Shown piece after piece: positions 13,030-25,259 of a DNA stretch of 64,000 bases. Position 1 is the first letter of the stretch, and each line of letters opens with the position of its first letter. Position numbers and translations under genes: made by a program. Source of the stretch: Unio delphinus (taxonomy: Eukaryota; Mollusca; Bivalvia; Unionida; Unionidae); the NCBI GenBank assembly GCA_029339505.1, contig JAQISU010000123.1:1455001-1519000 (forward strand), in the 5' to 3' direction. Under the pieces are notes generated by a model. That model was not told the DNA's origin and did no database searches. It saw nothing but the letters and a program-made list of their open reading frames with translations.

Positions 13030-14049
13030 ACAAACTAGGTTACATTATATCCTGGTTTGCAAATAAAAAACACATATAATAAAGTTTTGAGATTTTCGTG
13101 TGTACTGACTGCAGTTCTGCTGTTTATTTTCTCTTTTGTTTGTTTACATATATATATACATCCATTAGTGTGAAGTGCACTAAATGTATTATAATAATAT
13201 TTCCAACTGAGTTATCTGTTTTGGTAAGAGAGACAACCTTATTCTGTCCATGCAACTGTTCATTCCAAACAATTGTGATGGTAACCTAAAGCAATGGGCC
13301 TCAGTTCAGAACATTTGATGGCTCTACATAGGAAAGAAAGTATAGTTTGGTTGTAAATACAGTATGTGTAGAAACCAAAACTGGCTATCACTGCATACAA
13401 GTTTATGACTAGAAATTGTTTAGATAAGGCAATAAAGTGGGAAAATATGGTGTTCTGTTTAAGAAACAAAATCTTCCAAATTTTTGTTATCTGGCAATCA
13501 CTGGCAATGCAGCAGTGGAATGGTATGTGCAAGACTCACCAAGGAAGTGTTTTTGGTATGGGTAGAACATTCTAAGTTTATGTTCCAACTTATTTTGTCA
13601 TGTCATCAAATTAAAAATGAACTTCATGTATGGATATTTTTTACATCATTGGTTTATCTACAACAAATATTTAAATTATAGTGTCAGGATGATTATAGTG
13701 TCAGGGGTACATATATTTTAGAGTCATGATGGAATGTGATAAATGGCAAGAAACTGACCTCAACGGTACTGATAAACATTACCTAAAATTTGCAGAATAA
13801 AGCTTTACATTTAAAGTTGCATCTCCTCATATATTGATTAGAATCTGAAAAATGACAAAAGTTATTTTCATGACTTCCCAAAAAAAAAGCAAAATTGTCA
13901 CTCAAACATTTTATGAAAGAATGTACATACTCTGTCCTAAATTATAAATATTAATGTGATGCTCTAAATATGGTATAACACAGGAATAATGTGATCATGA
14001 CATTTGTTGCTCTAAATATGGTATAACACAGAAACAGCATGTATACCAT

Positions 14050-14330
14050 ATATGCAAAGGCAACATGTTCATCTTGTGTCATGAACAAATTTCACATCAA
14101 GTACACTGTATAATGAAGTACATGTGTACCTTGTGTCTTGACAAATGTCACATCAAATGACAAAAAACAAGTGTACCTTTTGGCAAGGACAAATGTCACA
14201 TCAAGAAAAATAAAATAAATATGTACCTTGTGTCCTGACAAATGTCAGATCATATAATGCAAAATGCACGTGTCCTTGTGTCATGGACAAACATCACATC
14301 AAGCAACAAGAAGTACATGTCACCTTGTAA
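14050..14330. repeat. about 60-bp diverged tandem repeat, five copies
   Basis: The unit contains 'gtaccttgtgtcatgacaaatgtcacatcaa' and is repeated with indels near 14070, 14120, 14175, 14222 and 14270. A separate two-copy repeat ('gctctaaatatggtataacacag') lies just upstream at 13962 and 14010. Confidence 0.7.
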
Positions 14331-14735
14331 AAAGATAATACTGTATATGACTTTATTTTGTAAAGATCTCCACAAACATACTTTTAAGCCAATTTTTTAC
14401 CTTGACCCGTATCAAGACACTACAGCACACATCTTTAAGACCTGTACAAAACCAAATAGTTTTCTATTTCAATGCAAGTCTATCTAGAAAGAATTTATGG
14501 AATTAAAATTATGAGAAAAATTGCAACTTGCTGGGTGGATTTCAAAGGTGAAATTCCTATGAAGATAAATTTGAAACTGTGCTCAACACAGACATTATTC
14601 CGTCTAATACTGATTTTGTGGAGGAAATGCAACCTTAAAAGCATGCACCTAATTGCCAATTTTACTCAATCTTTGACATGATCATGGTATCACATATTAC
14701 ATTTAATACGAAACATGCTAATATAAGCACTAGTT

Positions 14736-14865
14736 ATTGCTTCTTCACACAATGTGCATTTGTTATACTCTCATTAAGAGGGCCTCAAGGAAGAATAGTC
14801 CTTGACTAATGAGTCACCCTCTATAAATAAAGCATATTATTATTATTATTATTATTATTATTCTA
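14736..14865 (+). mobile_element. retroposon 3' tail with (ATT)n
   Basis: A run 'gagtcaccctctataaataaagcatattatt' is followed by about eight ATT units (14838-14862). An AATAAA-type motif directly before a trinucleotide tail is the usual 3' end of a SINE or non-LTR element. The 5' end is not resolved. Confidence 0.4.
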
Positions 14866-15436
14866 TAAAAACACATTTTCACACAAACATTCTGAATGGA
14901 AAATGTTATTTATAACATTTAAATGCTTCTTCTGCAACATTCAACACATCAATTCAGTCAATCTACTTGAAAAAGGAAAATATCTTAAAAGCCAAATGAA
15001 ATGTTTAGCATACCAAGCAATGTTTCAGTTCTCCAGCACATTGCAACTCAATTTTACAAACTGTATATAATAAGTCAAAAATTAACAGTAACAGGAAATT
15101 AATTTATAGCAAGTTGTTAGGTACTAAAATAAAGATAATATATATAAGGCATTTTGATCACTTGTAACATTTTACACTATGGCAACTCATCATGTACATG
15201 TCATGCATAATAATATAAAAAAATACTGTATTTACTTGTGCATAATGCCCACAAACTGAGAACAACCTAGAGCCAGATCTGCTGTTAAATACTGCACTCG
15301 CTTAGAAGAACCTAAATGCAGATGTGTTCTTACATAATGAACTGGTAGAGGAGGATCGGACAAAAGCTAAGATCCAGATCTGTGGAGCATCGAAACTGGT
15401 TGGATACCTATTATTTAGGAAACAGCAGACATACAT

Positions 15437-16500
15437 ATTGTAACATGTCAGGCCTTGATCTGCATATATGTTGTAACACTGCAGACCTTGATCTGCATAC
15501 ATGTTGTAACATGGCAGACCTTAATCAGCATACATGTTATAACATGACAGAACCTGATTGCATACATGTTGTAACATGGCAGACCTTGATCTGCATACAT
15601 GTTGTAACATGGCAGACCTCAATCTGCATACACGTTATAACATGACAGAACCTGATTGCATACATGTTGTAACATGGCAGACCTTGATCTGCATACATGT
15701 TGCATAACATGGCAGACCTCAATCTGCATATATGTTGTAACATGACTGAACCTGATTGCATACATGTTGTAACAAGGCAGACCTTGATCTGCATACATGT
15801 TGTAACATGGCAGACCTCAATCTGCATACATGTTGTAACATGACAGAACCTGATTGCATACATGTTGTAACATGGCAGACCTTGCTCTGCATACTTGTTG
15901 TAACATGGCAAAACCTGACTGCATACATGTTGTAACATGGCAGACCATGCTCTGCATACATGTTGTAACATGGCAGACCTTGATCTGCATACTTGTTGTA
16001 ACATGGCAAAATCTGACTGCATACATGTTGTAACATGGCAGACCTTGATCTGCATACATGTTGTAACATGGCAGACCTTGATCTGCATACATGTTGTAAC
16101 ATGGCAGACCTTGATCTGCATACATGTTGTATCATAGCATGGCAGACCTTGATCTGCATACATGTTGTAACAAGGCAGACCTTGATCTGCATACATGTTG
16201 TAACATGGCAGACCTTGATCTGCATACATGTTGTAACATGGCAGACCTTAATCAGCATACATGTTGTAACATGACAGAACCTGATTGCATACATGTTGTA
16301 ACATGGCAGACCTTGATCTGCATACATGTTGTAACATGGCAGACCTTGATCTGCATACATGTTGTAACATGGCAGACCTTAATCAGCATACATGTTGTAA
16401 CATGACAGAACCTGATTGCATACATGTTGTAACATGGCAGACCTTGATCTGCATACATGTTGTAACATGGCAGACCTTGATCTGCATACATGTTGTGTGA
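15437..16500. repeat. 33-bp minisatellite, roughly 32 copies with higher-order pattern
   Basis: The main unit is 'catgttgtaacatggcag' followed by 'accttgatctgcata' (33 bp). A 32-bp variant type carries 'catgacagaacctgattgcata'. The two types alternate in a non-random order, and block-wise repeats (for example 16246-16380 and 16376-16480) suggest higher-order amplification. The 33-bp period keeps frames open on both strands, giving false ORFs of up to 230 codons. Confidence 0.95.
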
Positions 16501-17017
16501 CAGACCCTGATCTACATACACAATTTAACATGGCAGAGCCGAGTTTATGTTCTTTGCAGGTATTATACACAGGTATGTAACATGAATAAAATCTGAATAG
16601 CATCAGTTTCAAATAATACAAACCTGATGCTGAAGATGAGGACATGCATACAAGAATACAACAGAAACTACAAATACTATGTACACTACACAATTAAGCA
16701 CCACTTTAAGACAATATATACATATATCACATTGCAACCCTGGTAATAAAAAAACACCAACATAATGATGGGTGTCTGTCTTACAAAAGATGCTAAAAAT
16801 ATTAAATAATATCTGGTTCAATCAATGCCAACTCAGTGAAAGAGGACAGATGTACTTGGTAATTATTCTTAAATGCACTACAGAATAATACCAACACCTC
16901 CTGCATGATTTGTTAGGAAATTAAAAAGCCACTGACAATATGGTTTGCCTGACAAATTCATAATTGTTTTAGTAATTGTATAAAAGCTTCACATCACAAC
17001 TTTGCACTGAAACTGCA

Positions 17018-17210
17018 AATATATCTCTACCTCGATATCTCACACATCTCTACCTCAATATCTCACATCTCTACCTCGATATCTCACACATATCTACCTT
17101 GATATCTAACACATCTCTACCTCAATAACTCACCCATATCTACCGTGATATTTCATGCATCTCTACCTCAATATCTCGCACATCTCTACCTCGATATCTC
17201 ACACACAATC
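17018..17210. repeat. about 23-25 bp tandem repeat, eight copies
   Basis: The unit 'atctctacctcgatatctcacac' is repeated with single-base changes and small indels. Confidence 0.9.
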
Positions 17211-19429
17211 AGAACCAAAATTACAGATTGCAGCATATGTCAATTTGTCAGCTACTGAAAGGCCTCTGAAAAATGGATGGACAGTAACAGTGTGATGGGG
17301 AGGGGCGGGTATAGACACTGAATATTTGTTTAATACTTGCATTGGGTACAATTGTCCATTCAAAATACATTTTTAATTCAGGAAAAGGCTTAATTTTCTC
17401 CAGAAATATACTGATATTGATTTATAATCTGAGGAATAAAGAAAATCTTACATTAAAGGTACTAGCCTTTATCAGCCTGATTTTTATTTAGCAAATAAAA
17501 ATACATAAATCTTGACCAATGGTGTAATGAACGTTATGTCAAGCTTCATGGAGATCTTAACAAGAGAAGCAAACACTCCAGAGCTGTTAATGTTTTAATC
17601 ATAGAGATAGATTAGTAAGACAAAAGTAGATCAGTAATCTACAAGTCTAACCCAAGATTTATTAACAGGAATGTTGTCTTGCAAACAAGATACAAGACTC
17701 CTTCAGTAAAACAATGTTTGTCAGACTGAAATGCAAAAAAAAAAAAAAAAATGCCCAAATTGACTTGAGGTAGGTTATAATCAAGTAAGGTTACTGTTTA
17801 CTCAAAAAAGTAACCAGGGTCTTTAAAGACTCCACTAACTTAAAAGACAACATATCAAATATTGTTTCTGGTTTTCTCCTCTTGTTGAATCTTTACAAAA
17901 ATGAAATTTCATATTTAATACTGCACTGAGATTCTATAAATTGCAACTTCAAATTTAATTTAGAATTTTATTATTACAAACTATCATTAAAGGAAAGCAA
18001 TTTGGAAGATAATTTTAGCATCCTGTCTCCATTTGCTGTACATATGGCAATAAAATGTATGTTAACCACATAAACTATGACAATATTTATGTACACATAA
18101 GATAAAAAACTTTCTGATTGCAACTTCACATCTTAGTGACATACAGCATTCCTTGCAGTAAGAAGAAAATATTTTGTGCTGAAAATTGACTAGCTGAAAT
18201 GAAAGCAATAGTCCATTTAATAACCAGATCATTTTTAGGGGAATTAGCCTAAACTTATTTTTAAAAAGATACTTGCTGTATATACTTACAAATCCAATCC
18301 AAGTGCAAACAGTACAGGCCCTGATAAGCCATAATGTACCACCAGGACCTGCCTTGTATACAAATATATACAGACCTTGTATATTAAAGGAAAGTCTTAC
18401 AAACAAAGATACATTTCCACAATGCTAAATGAAATAGTCAAGCTAAACTAAAACTCATTTGTACCCTTGTATGATATATACTGGCTAACAAACAATACTA
18501 AACCACTGAATATCACAATCAAGATAATAAATATTCAATATGTGTCAAGTGCGGATTTATGGCTTTTCATGAAAGATTTATATGCAAAGATATGTATTCC
18601 CTTTTGCCTTAGAAGAAACAAGGTTGCACAACAGATTTTTCAAACTGATAAAATCTGTACTCCTCCTCACACATACAGACAGACACACAACCCTTTCTCT
18701 CTATCGCTCTTTAAACAAGACATCAAAGTAGCCTGGCAATGTACATGTGTACATAAAAATATTTTAGTTATAAAGATATTTTTTATTCTACTGAACTCTT
18801 GGACAAGAAGTCATTCAAGTCCTATTTGGTGAAAACTATTTTGATTTTTTTATATAAAGTTAATGAACAATAAATATCAGACGACATATCACTTTTTATA
18901 TTTTCCTCAACAGCCAAGAATTACTTGTATGTGATACTGGGATAGTGCTGTATTTGTAATAATCTCAATCAGGCATAAAACAAATCATAAGAGACAAGTT
19001 GAAAGTCTCCAATTTAGCAGTGATCCAGAGAAGCTTACACTGGAAACAAATTATGAACTGCTCAGGTAAAACTGTACCGTCAAAGAAATCCTTCTAAAAA
19101 TCACTTTCCATACAAACATTAAGGGCTTTACAACTACCTTAAAGCACTCAGCTCTTGAAAGAAAAAGGGACCTCCATCAGCAAGGGCAGCCATTCCATGA
19201 AAATTGACCCAAGCTGGTCTCTGAAAGTCTTTAAGCAATGAGGACCATATTGAAAGCATAGAAGAACTATTCAAAGCATTGAGCATCTCCCTTTGGTTCA
19301 TTTGCTCTTTTCAGCCAAAACAGCCCTAACACTAATCATTTTCTAAACTCTGATAACCCATAACTCTCCTGGAATACCTCTTGAATTACACCTACAAAAT
19401 TCAAGCTCACACACTAGTTTGCTCAGAAA

Positions 19430-19640
19430 CATCTTGTGCATTGCACCTACTTAGCTCAATCTCACACCCAACTCTCTTATAAATATCTCATGCATTGTAC
19501 CTACTTAACACCAGTTCACACCCCAGCTCTCTTGGAAATATCTCATGCATTGTACCTACTTTACTCCAGTTCGCACCCCAGCTCTCTTGGAAATATCCTT
19601 TGCACTGCACCTACTTAACTTCAGTTCACACCCTAAAATT
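19430..19640. repeat. about 61-bp tandem repeat, three to four copies
   Basis: The phrase 'cattgtacctacttaac(a/t)ccagttcacaccccagctctcttggaaatatc' recurs near 19440, 19493, 19553 and 19608. It explains the open frames here. Confidence 0.85.
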
Positions 19641-19883
19641 GTTAGGGTCACAAGTTTTGGCTGAATCTAAACAATCAAATAAAACTCAATTTTGAACCAA
19701 AAATTTAAAACAAAACACAAAATCAAGGTTAAACCTATTACCATATTAGGACAGTAAAAAAATTAAAAAAATGCATGATCTATGCCAAACAGGGAAGAGA
19801 AAGACTGTATTTTGTTCTGAATGTCTCTTGATTGTGATAAATTCCATCACAGTGAACAACAAAGCTAAAGAGAAAGGGACTGG

Positions 19884-20021
19884 TCAGGAATCAAGTGATT
19901 CAGGAGCTGTCAACACATAGGGGTCTACCTGCTCCGGAGTTGAGCTCTTCAGTTTGTGAACCATAGACTTCTTGACTTTTCCTCTTTCCTCCTTCTGTAG
20001 CAAACGCATCCGGTTTTGGGT
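19884..20021 (-). CDS. ERC/ELKS exon with internal donor (alternative C terminus)
   Basis: After a TTATTTCAG acceptor, the exon starts TQNRMRLLQKEERGKVKKSM in phase 0. T-Q-N-R-M is the conserved ERC junction that follows the last coiled coil. The frame runs on to a TGA stop at 19884-19886, giving a tail that ends PYVLTAPESLDS. Within it, ...STPEQ is followed by GTAGAC (GT at 19927-19928). Splicing there would leave a 93-base, phase-0 exon (19929-20021) that joins the phase-0 exon at 5331-5504. Vertebrate ERC1 makes a short and a long C terminus by alternative splicing after this point. The same choice seems possible here, but only transcripts can tell. Confidence 0.75.
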   Translation of the reverse strand, partial: TQNRMRLLQKEERGKVKKSMVHKLKSSTPEQVDPYVLTAPESLDS

Positions 20022-20441
20022 CTGAAATAAGGATATGAAGAAATTACAATGGAGCAAACGGTTTGTATGCAACAGTTATCATTTCTGAAATGAATAAAGA
20101 ATTACTGACAAGGGAGTCCTGCATCCTTAAAATTAAATGTTATGCATTCACTTTGTCCCATGCTGACGTAAGAATACACCTACTTGTTTAACTGATAGTT
20201 ATATTTAGTTCTTAATAATAAAAGTTTCATCAAAAGCCAGTGAAAGAAGTGGGAAACTAATGCTATTTAATGATTTTTTTTCAGTGACAAGTTTATAAGG
20301 AAAAAATCAGAGTGAAGCATACCATTCTACACAGGTAACTCAAACACTTGAATACAGAGATTATTCAGTCAAGTCAGTGTAAGATCAAATTGCAACAGTT
20401 TGCATGGAGCTGTAGTGAAAGAGCCTAGAATGCCCAGGCCT

Positions 20442-20951
20442 TCAGTTCCAGAGCTGGTGAGATGAAGGTTGGGAGTTTTGAAATCTCCTTGTCACCAACA
20501 GATTCAATCCGAGTGGGCACATATCCGAGTGAAAACCAATGGATGAAGCGATCATTCTGCTTGTATTAGTTGCTTCTTCCTCAACAGCTAGACCAGTAAT
20601 ACCTGTAGCCAACCTGTAATATGATGAACTTGTCCACGGATTTGTCATTGAAGACTCCAGATTAGAAATTCCCACTGATGAACTATTTAGTTTGGGGACT
20701 TCACTCCCCCTTGCCTTCTAAGATAATCACCACAGTGATGTCACAGAGAAAGTGAGTGCCCTTCCATGTAGATTCTCCTGCCACCAACAGAATGCTTTCT
20801 CTATGGCAATCATCTCAAGGATATTTATATATGATGGATAATCCCAAGTAAGCCACTGTCCACTAGCCTCCTGGAATGATGGAAAATGTTCACCCTGGCC
20901 CATTATACTCTCATCCAAACAAATTGTCAACCTGCAAAGACCATCAAACAT
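20442..20951 (-). pseudogene. degenerate retroelement RNase H region
   Basis: Two minus-strand frames separated by a frame change look like the RNase H part of a reverse-transcribing element, possibly DIRS-like. The frame at 20951-20727 has a 'WLTWDYPSYINILEMIAIEK' stretch like the (H)INxLELxA motif that opens such RNase H domains. The frame at 20675-20442 has 'PLGLNLLVTRRFQNSQ', like the DLFATRxNxQ motif found after it. No intact frame remains. The order fits 24000-24182 lying upstream. Confidence 0.4.
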
Positions 20952-21254
20952 AAGCCAAGCAAGGTTCTCCTATTCATGAGATTAAATCCCATATGTAATG
21001 TTTGTTACGAGGAGCAAAGTTTCAGCTGCCACTGCAACAACAGTATCATTGTAATGGCCTCATAAGTTGGTGACTTAAGACATTACTGTCCACTGCTGAA
21101 CAAACCAGCATGGCAAAGGCCTCTCAAGCTGAGAACAGTTCTTTGAAAGATTTGAAGCTAATGGCCACCCTAGGCCTGTCATAGGATCTTGGCACAATGG
21201 CACTAAATGGCCATAGAATGACATGGAATTGTCATGCTACTAATCAGTCTAAAC

Positions 21255-23935
21255 CAGGGGTGGCAAACCCTAATTAGATCGTGTGCCAATATTTTCAATT
21301 TCAAAAATATAATTACTGCTTCGTGCCAAAGCGGCCTACCAGTGACGTAGCTATTCTGGTGGGGTGGGGCAAAGCCCCAGCCAAAACTAAATGTGCTGAC
21401 TTTATGCTGAAATGTAGGGTGATTTTTGAATGGTATTACATATATAATGCCATAATAAAATTACCATAAATAAATATAATTATACTCTGCTGTTTTTCTT
21501 CAACCGATACTACATACACCAGTAGCTGTTAAAAATGTTTTATTATGACAAAATAAAGCTTAAAATTATTATTACAATATAAAGCGTTTATTGTTATTTC
21601 ATGACTTAAGCCTAGCTTATGATATAGGAGTCATAGACAAGTCAATCAATGTGACTTTTGCTGCTGTGTGGTAGACGATAACAGTTTGATATCTGGAGTA
21701 TATTTTGTATTCTTCAAAGATACACAAGCTGCACTCAAATCATCAGTCAAGCAATTTCTGGTATTCGATTTTATGTAATTCATTGTTGAGAATAACAATT
21801 TTAATATGAGTAAGTAGAAGAGAAAATTGACAAAATCGCCCTTGCTACTTTTATCAAAGAGTTGAAAGTTCCATGCAGGTCATTCCAGACTTTGAGAAAT
21901 TCATTTTCGGCCGATATCTGTGGTTTTAATGATCCATTTAACCGCTCACATTCAATTATTTCTAGTCACACTATTAAGTCAACAAACTTTTGTTTCCAAA
22001 TTGCACTGGACTGTAACTCAACAAGATGCATTTCAAAATCGTGTAATTCCATCCAAGAAAACATGGCCAGATCTTGATTTTCAAAATCGATTGTATCTGG
22101 ATATTTTATAAATTTTGCAGTGTCTTCGAATTTTTTAAACTGCTCAAAACGTGACAAAAATTGTTCAAGAGTTGCATCAATTATCTCGAAAAACAGCCTC
22201 ATCTGAAAATCTTTGACAAGTTTCTTGGATTTCTAGATCATCATAAAATTTTTCAAGTTTCTTAAAATAGTGAAACTTTTCTTTCTCTAGATGTTTGTAA
22301 ATCTTCAGCTTCTTTTCAAATGCTTTCACAATCTCAAATGCCTCATCAACAGTTTTTCCGCACCCTTGCAACTTAGTATTAAGTTCATTTCGATGTAATG
22401 AAAAATCTGTAAAGAACATTGGTCTGCTCAGCCAGTCAACATCAGTTAATTCTGAGCATTTCTGTTTGTTATCATCCATAAACATTCAAATTGCATCAAG
22501 GCATTCAACAAAATGTTCCAAAACCTGACCTCTACTAAGCCAATGTACATTATTGTACATTAGTAAACCAGAGTAAGCTGATTGAACTTCATTTAACAGC
22601 TGTGCACATTTTCTGTTATTTAAAGCACGTGCAGTAATGAAATTTACAGTCTTTATGACACATTTCATAATGACTTCAAGCCAGATTTTGCACATAGGGC
22701 TTCCTGGTGAACAATGCAGTGAAAGGTTAACAGTGGGTGCCCAACATGTCTTGTAAATAATGTAACAAAACCTGTGTCTTTTCCAGTTATGCATGGAGCA
22801 CCATCAGTTGTTACAGAAACTATTTTGGTTATATCTACACCTGCATTTCTAAGTTCAGTCACAACAGTTTCGCATAAATCTGCACCTGTTGTTGTTGTCG
22901 ATAAAGTTGACATTTTATTGCTTCTTCATGCATTTCGTTATCTTTGTGATATCTAGCAGCGATGGCGAACCTAGCGGAGAATCAGTACTTTCATCAAGGC
23001 AAATAGAGTAGGCGTGACATGAATATATTTTTTTTTACTTATTCTTCAATATTAGCATTCAATGTAATAACTCTCTTTGACCGTATTTCGATTAATTGGC
23101 AAATCCTTTATTCTCTGAATAATTTTGTCTTTATTTTGAAAAGTCTTCAAACAAATAAGATGCACATTCTAACCACGATTCCTTTATATAATCACCATCG
23201 CTGAAAGGCTTGCCATGCCTAGCAATGATTTTTGAAACTTCAAAACTCACAGCCACTAAATTAGATGTACTGTTAACAAACTTGGCAAAAGAACTGGTTT
23301 GTAAGTTTAGTTTTTTTTTATCTCACGCGATATATTTTCTTTTTGTTCATCTTCGCTTTTGCCAAGAAGCCAGCCATGATTGCTCTCATAATGACGTTTA
23401 ACTGAAGACATTCGACAAACATCACTTTCCGAACACGACACAAAAGGCCCTATTCCGTTTGTTGATCGATCCATATCGTTGAGTCCACCACTCTTGGAAA
23501 TCTCTGCCACTTCCTTCTTTGGCAAGCTTAGTCTTCTTTGGCTTTGAGAACGACATTTTAGGCTTATATTTAAAAGATTATTTGTAATAATTTTCAAAAT
23601 CAACAACATGGCGGACGAGAGCTAGCGAGATCTCGTTCAAGATACGAACGTATCTTGTTTGAAATGTATTGTGCACCCGAGCCCCCTAGAGAAAACAGTA
23701 AGTCGGTAAATTATATGTAAAAAAACACGATTGAATATGATATGGTAGGTCGATAGGACTTCTTCCATATCAGTTAAGCCTTTCTAAAATATGTGTACAG
23801 TAGCAATTATACTAAATTGAGATTTCAGTGATTTAGCAAGATGAATAATTTGTTTCATATCAGCATAATGACGTGCCAAACACAATCATCTCACGTGCCA
23901 CTTTGGGCACGAGTGCCATATTTTTGCCACCCCTG
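21255..23935 (-). mobile_element. hAT DNA transposon, 2.68 kb, perfect 8-bp TSD
   Basis: The termini are CAGGGGTGGCAAA at 21255 and TTTTGCCACCCCTG ending at 23935. Both sides carry the same 8-base sequence GTCTAAAC (21247-21254 and 23936-23943). A CAG(G)G...C(C)CTG end with an 8-bp duplication is diagnostic of hAT. Subterminal GTGCCA motifs occur at both ends. The element interrupts an older retroelement. Confidence 0.93.
21966..23609 (-). pseudogene. hAT transposase, degenerate (ZBED5/GTF2IRD2-like type)
   Basis: The minus-strand frames, in order, are as follows. 23609-23307 is an N-terminal region with 'MSSVKRHYESNH', like the tail of a BED finger. 22913-22665 contains 'VSVTTDGAPCITGKDTGF' and 'FHCIVHQEALCAK', the catalytic core and following motif of this subfamily. 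22794-22486 contains 'YNNVHWLSRGQVLEHF', the (V)RWLSRGxVLxRF-type motif. 22485-22177 and 22202-21966 are the helical C-terminal part. The parts overlap in different frames, so several frameshifts separate them and no intact protein can be made. The order and spacing are otherwise full length. Confidence 0.85.
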
Positions 23936-23999
23936 GTCTAAACCAACAGAATCTCTTTCCCCAGTGCAATTCTGATATATTATCATTGTAAGCAGTAAC

Positions 24000-24182
24000 C
24001 TACTGCATATTTGAAAGCTTGATTGGATTCATTACCCATTCTAAGTGATCAAAATCGGATGGCATGGAGAGAATCTCCTCTGTGCTATTATCCACACTGC
24101 TTCTTAAGGATCTTGACTTTAAACATAGGACTGCTCCCAAACCCCAAGTAAGCACCCATACTAGGCAGATATTGTGGTACAA
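24000..24182 (-). pseudogene. possible reverse-transcriptase fragment
   Basis: A minus-strand frame with 'LVWVLTWGLGAVLCLK' resembles the (V)xLGLxWDxxxxxLxLP segment at the end of the RT domain in DIRS-like elements. It lies directly upstream, in transcription order, of the RNase H-like frames now on the other side of the hAT insertion. The resemblance is weak. Confidence 0.3.
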
Positions 24183-24990
24183 CTGGCTATGGAATGAGCT
24201 GGGTGCATTGTGGTACTATGAGTAAAAAAAAGCCTTAAGAGTGCCAATGCGATGATCAGATGCCATATGGGATGTTGATCAAACAAAGCTGGTCCATAAT
24301 TCAAAATAATAGGCAAGACTGGCTTCATTATTGACCTCCTGCAGCCATATTCTGATGGAAAGGGCCATTGTATCCACAATAATGTTGTCAGATTCCTTAT
24401 ATTGGTAGTGGGTTATAGAAAATATACTTAACAAGTCTGGTCTCTACTGCATCAAGCAAGTAGGCATCTGAGATGCTTACTGACCAGGGATTTCCTTTTC
24501 CATGGCTGCTATGTGTATATAATGCTCTAGACAGCCATCTACTAAACAGCAATTAGAATGCAATTTGGTCTTTGTTGAAAAGCAGGTCAACAAATACTGG
24601 GACTTGGAATGATGAAGAAGAGCTAAAATCTAAAGGCAACAAGCGAAAGACTTCCACAAGTGATGCTATTAAGACAGAGTCTTGTCTTGTCAGTGAGATC
24701 TAGCAAAGACAATGGAGCATGTATTCATACTTCATCATTTCGAGGGCAACACTGACATTTCCTGTGCAATCAGAGATCACTGTCTAAATGAACAGCTCAA
24801 TGTGCTTGAAAACATGCTGATTGGGATCTAAGCGAGTCTTCCCTTTGAGTGACAAAGACATGAGAATACAATGATACTATATCCTTTGTGTACTGAGGCA
24901 CTGAACAGGGCACCATGTGCACTGAGTGACCTATAACTGCTACATGAATTTGCTTTCTGGTATGAAGTAGGCAAACAGCAAAAAGACCTA

Positions 24991-25259
24991 TAGTCTATTA
25001 GCTAAAATGATAAGAGGGACTCTGGATCGACTGTGGTAGTGATCTGTTGCAATCTGAAATGTATGGCAGAGCAAAAGAACATTTAGTCTATTAGCTAAAA
25101 TGGTAAGAGGGACTCTGGATCAACTGTGGTAGTGACCTGTTGCAATCTGAAATGTATGGCAGAGCAAAAGGACATTTAGTCTATTAGCTAAAATGGTAAG
25201 AGGGACTCTGGATTGACTGTGGTAGTGACCTGTTGCAATATGAAATGTATGGCAGAGTC
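24991..25259. repeat. 93-bp tandem repeat, 2.9 copies
   Basis: The unit starts 'tagtctattagctaaaatg' at 24991, 25084 and 25177, an exact 93-base period with a handful of substitutions. Confidence 0.95.

Larger units (their letters stand above)
5505..19883 (-). other. ERC intron, 14 kb, repeat-rich
   Basis: No coding exon was recognised between 5505 and 19883. The contents are listed separately: SINEs at 6465-6690, 7231-7525 and 12790-13029, and tandem arrays at 9588, 10002, 14050, 15437, 17018 and 19430. Homopolymers occur at about 8565 (C), 8622-8641 (T) and 17735 (A). The 142-codon frame at 7983-8411 has no family resemblance that I can name. Confidence 0.6.

Noticed and set aside
15437..16500. 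CRISPR-like regular repeat array
   Set aside because: There are no unique spacers. The whole unit is repeated and the locus is in an animal intron.
15537..16693. Long overlapping open frames (up to 230 codons) on both strands
   Set aside because: They are a by-product of a 33-bp tandem array whose period is divisible by three. The same peptide repeats in every frame.
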